Positions 13,617 through 15,136 of a DNA stretch of 15,136 nt are shown here, piece by piece. Where the stretch lies: the NCBI GenBank assembly GCA_964529035.1, contig CAZGUG010000049.1:1-15136 (forward strand). The letters are read 5' to 3'. Source of the stretch: CAZGUG01 sp964529035. Its GTDB lineage: Bacteria > Bacillota > Clostridia > Ch29. Position 1 is the stretch's first letter, and every line of letters begins with the position of its first letter. The notes under the pieces are model-generated. The model had not been told where the DNA came from. It was given only the letters and a program-made list of their open reading frames with translations, and ran no database searches. A program made the position numbers and the translations under genes.

Positions 13617-15065
13617 ATGAAACGAAAATTGGCATTTGCCTTTGTTTGCTATCTTATAGGAGGCGGTCTATGCCTTGTCTGGAAGGGGGCGCTCTGGATT
13701 CTCATCTTCCAGATGGTGGTGGCTGTAGGCCTTCTTTTTGTTTTTCTGCCCCGGAAGGGTGTATACCTGCTGGCGGCGCTGGTGTTCTTTTGTATGGGGG
13801 TTACCGGGTTTTCGCTGTACCGTTTGCATGCTGAGGTGGTACAAAACCGTGCAGGACGCTGGGTGACGGTTAAAGGACGGGTGGAGCCGGTTATTCGGGA
13901 TGACTGTTTTCTGCTGGACGTGGAAAGCCTTGTGGTGGACGGTGAAGACTTAGGGTACAGGGGCAAGCTTATGGTATATCCCGGTGTAGATGTTGGCGGG
14001 ATAACGGTAGGGGCCGAAGTGACAGCGGAGGGGCAGTTGAAAATCCCCTCCGATCAAGGGTATAAAAATTACTGCCGGGGGCTGGGCGCCGAAGCGCTTC
14101 TTCATTCCACCTCCTACCATATGGAATTTGGCAGCGTAAAACCCTTTTCGGTCAAGCACTATAGCCATCGTGCCGCAGAATGGGTAAAATCAAAGCTGGA
14201 GGCTGACACGGTACCGCCGCAGCACGGCGAGATTATGAAGGGCCTTTTGCTTGGCGGCAGGGAAGTCGGAACTGACACAAGGGAAAGGTTTTCGGCGGCA
14301 GGCATATCACACCTCTTGGCGGTTTCGGGACTGCATGTGGGAATTGTTTCGGCGGTTATAATTTTGATTTTGAAAAGGGCCGGCATTACCGGCCGATGGA
14401 GATTTATTATCCTCTGCTGTGTCTTAACCTTTTTCGCATTCATGGTGGGACTTACCCCGTCGGTTGTCAGGGCGGTGATTATGATGGGGGTGGTGACGCT
14501 TGCCGCGGCGGTGGATCGCAAACCGGACATGCTCACTTCCCTCATATTTACCGCATTCCTGCTTATTGTCTCCCAGCCGTACATAGTATACAGCATCTCC
14601 TTTCAACTGTCGTTTTTGGCCTGCCTGGGGATAGCATTGTACTATCCCGCGATCAGCAAAATTTTAGGCTTTGCGGGCAGGTACCTGTCGGCAGCGGTAT
14701 CGGTCACGATTTCATCCCAGATACTTATACTGCCGCTTCTTATTCATTATTTCGGCGGCTTCGCACCCGCCTCGGTGCTTGCAAACGTCCTGGCGGTACC
14801 TCTGGCAGGTATGGTGCTTTGGTTTACTGTGATTTACCTGGTTTTGTACCCGCTGCATATACCGCTGTATTACACCATTGTATTCATAAATGGTATAATA
14901 ATTGAAATGATAAATATTATTATAAATGCAGTGGGGATTATACCCTTCGGCAACGTCCGGGTGGAGGATGCGGGCACAAGCTTCTACATTACATACTACT
15001 TATCAGCGGCAGCGGTTTTACTCATTTTCAATAACAATCCCTTTGAAAGGAGAGAAGTAGTTTGA
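13617..15065 (+). CDS. ComEC/Rec2-type membrane protein lacking the C-terminal beta-lactamase-like domain
   Basis: ComEC forms the membrane channel for single-stranded DNA in natural transformation. This 482-aa protein has N-terminal hydrophobic segments, a DUF4131/OB-like soluble region (about residues 80-175, VTVKGRVEPVIRDDCFLLDV), then the Competence domain with HGEIMKGLLLG, the hallmark SHLLAVSGLHVGIVSA, LTPSVVRAVIMMG, and SISFQLSFLACLGIALYYP, followed by further membrane segments up to the stop. B. subtilis ComEC is about 776 aa with a C-terminal metallo-beta-lactamase-like domain; that part is absent and the stop is followed 16 bp later by the next gene, so it is not a frameshifted remainder in view. 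The ribosome site for ATG 13617 is weak. It may work in DNA uptake with a separate nuclease, or have another transport role. Confidence 0.88.
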   Translation: MKRKLAFAFVCYLIGGGLCLVWKGALWILIFQMVVAVGLLFVFLPRKGVYLLAALVFFCMGVTGFSLYRLHAEVVQNRAGRWVTVKGRVEPVIRDDCFLLDVESLVVDGEDLGYRGKLMVYPGVDVGGITVGAEVTAEGQLKIPSDQGYKNYCRGLGAEALLHSTSYHMEFGSVKPFSVKHYSHRAAEWVKSKLEADTVPPQHGEIMKGLLLGGREVGTDTRERFSAAGISHLLAVSGLHVGIVSAVIILILKRAGITGRWRFIILCCVLTFFAFMVGLTPSVVRAVIMMGVVTLAAAVDRKPDMLTSLIFTAFLLIVSQPYIVYSISFQLSFLACLGIALYYPAISKILGFAGRYLSAAVSVTISSQILILPLLIHYFGGFAPASVLANVLAVPLAGMVLWFTVIYLVLYPLHIPLYYTIVFINGIIIEMINIIINAVGIIPFGNVRVEDAGTSFYITYYLSAAAVLLIFNNNPFERREVV

Positions 15066-15081
15066 AAAAGGTGGGATTAAT

Positions 15082-15136
15082 ATGGAAATGAAGGAACTCT
15101 TCAGCAGCTTAAAAAGAAAAGAGGTGGGCAGGCTTT
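15082..15136 (+). CDS. 5' end of a gene, probably DNA polymerase III delta subunit (partial)
   Basis: ATG 15082 is preceded by AAGGTGGG (15068-15075). Only 18 codons are visible: MEMKELFSSLKRKEVGRL. Delta subunits (HolA) often begin with a short amphipathic helix of this kind before a YLFYG-type motif, and holA commonly follows comEC in Firmicutes. The assignment is therefore mainly from gene order. Confidence 0.45.
   Translation, partial: MEMKELFSSLKRKEVGRL

Overview
The window looks like chromosomal DNA of an anaerobic, low-to-mid GC Gram-positive bacterium of class Clostridia. The grounds are strong AGGAGG-type ribosome sites, lipoprotein-type ApbE proteins, a Gx/HepT pair, a comEC-holA order, and a glutamine synthetase gene followed by an ANTAR regulator. 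Genus cannot be fixed from the sequence. No rRNA, tRNA, CRISPR array or insertion sequence was recognised.

Region 1 (1-4489, + strand) is a flavin/quinone-type redox block. It starts with the 3' end of a protein built from ~165-residue repeats that resemble an FMN_bind-like extracellular domain. A terminator follows, then two different lipoprotein ApbE FMN transferases, a Gx/HepPP-synthase-component-I membrane protein overlapping the second apbE by 4 bp, and a long-chain trans-polyprenyl diphosphate synthase, closed by a terminator at 4456-4489. The gene set partly recalls the flavin-based extracellular electron transfer loci of Firmicutes, but key parts (ndh2, dmkA, eetA) are not in view.

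Region 2 (4490-7709) is a mixed stretch: a small Cys-rich ATC-hydrolase-like protein; a convergent AlaX-type tRNA-editing protein that shares a bidirectional terminator with it; an Amidase_3-like protein with a Lys where the catalytic Glu is expected; and an ECF-transporter S component behind a good sigma-A promoter.

Region 3 (7710-13589) is the most interesting part. The 330 bp without a gene at 7710-8039 hold a 10-bp inverted repeat overlapping the -35 box, a near-consensus promoter, and a structured leader. The leader has two adjacent hairpins with hexanucleotide loops carrying A at position 1 and G at position 4, the signature of ANTAR-protein RNA targets. Both are embedded in the 5' arm of a long terminator-like stem that ends in a T-tract. 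I saw nothing in 7710-7799. The leader is followed by a tight operon purC-purB-purA-glnA-type GS-ANTAR regulator, and a possible 26-residue ORF. The ANTAR protein has a degenerate receiver domain. The simplest reading is an autoregulated antitermination circuit in which nitrogen status, possibly via the glutamine synthetase, controls the aspartate-using and fumarate-releasing steps of purine synthesis.

Region 4 (13617-15136) carries a short ComEC lacking the C-terminal beta-lactamase-like domain, and the first 18 codons of a gene that is probably holA.
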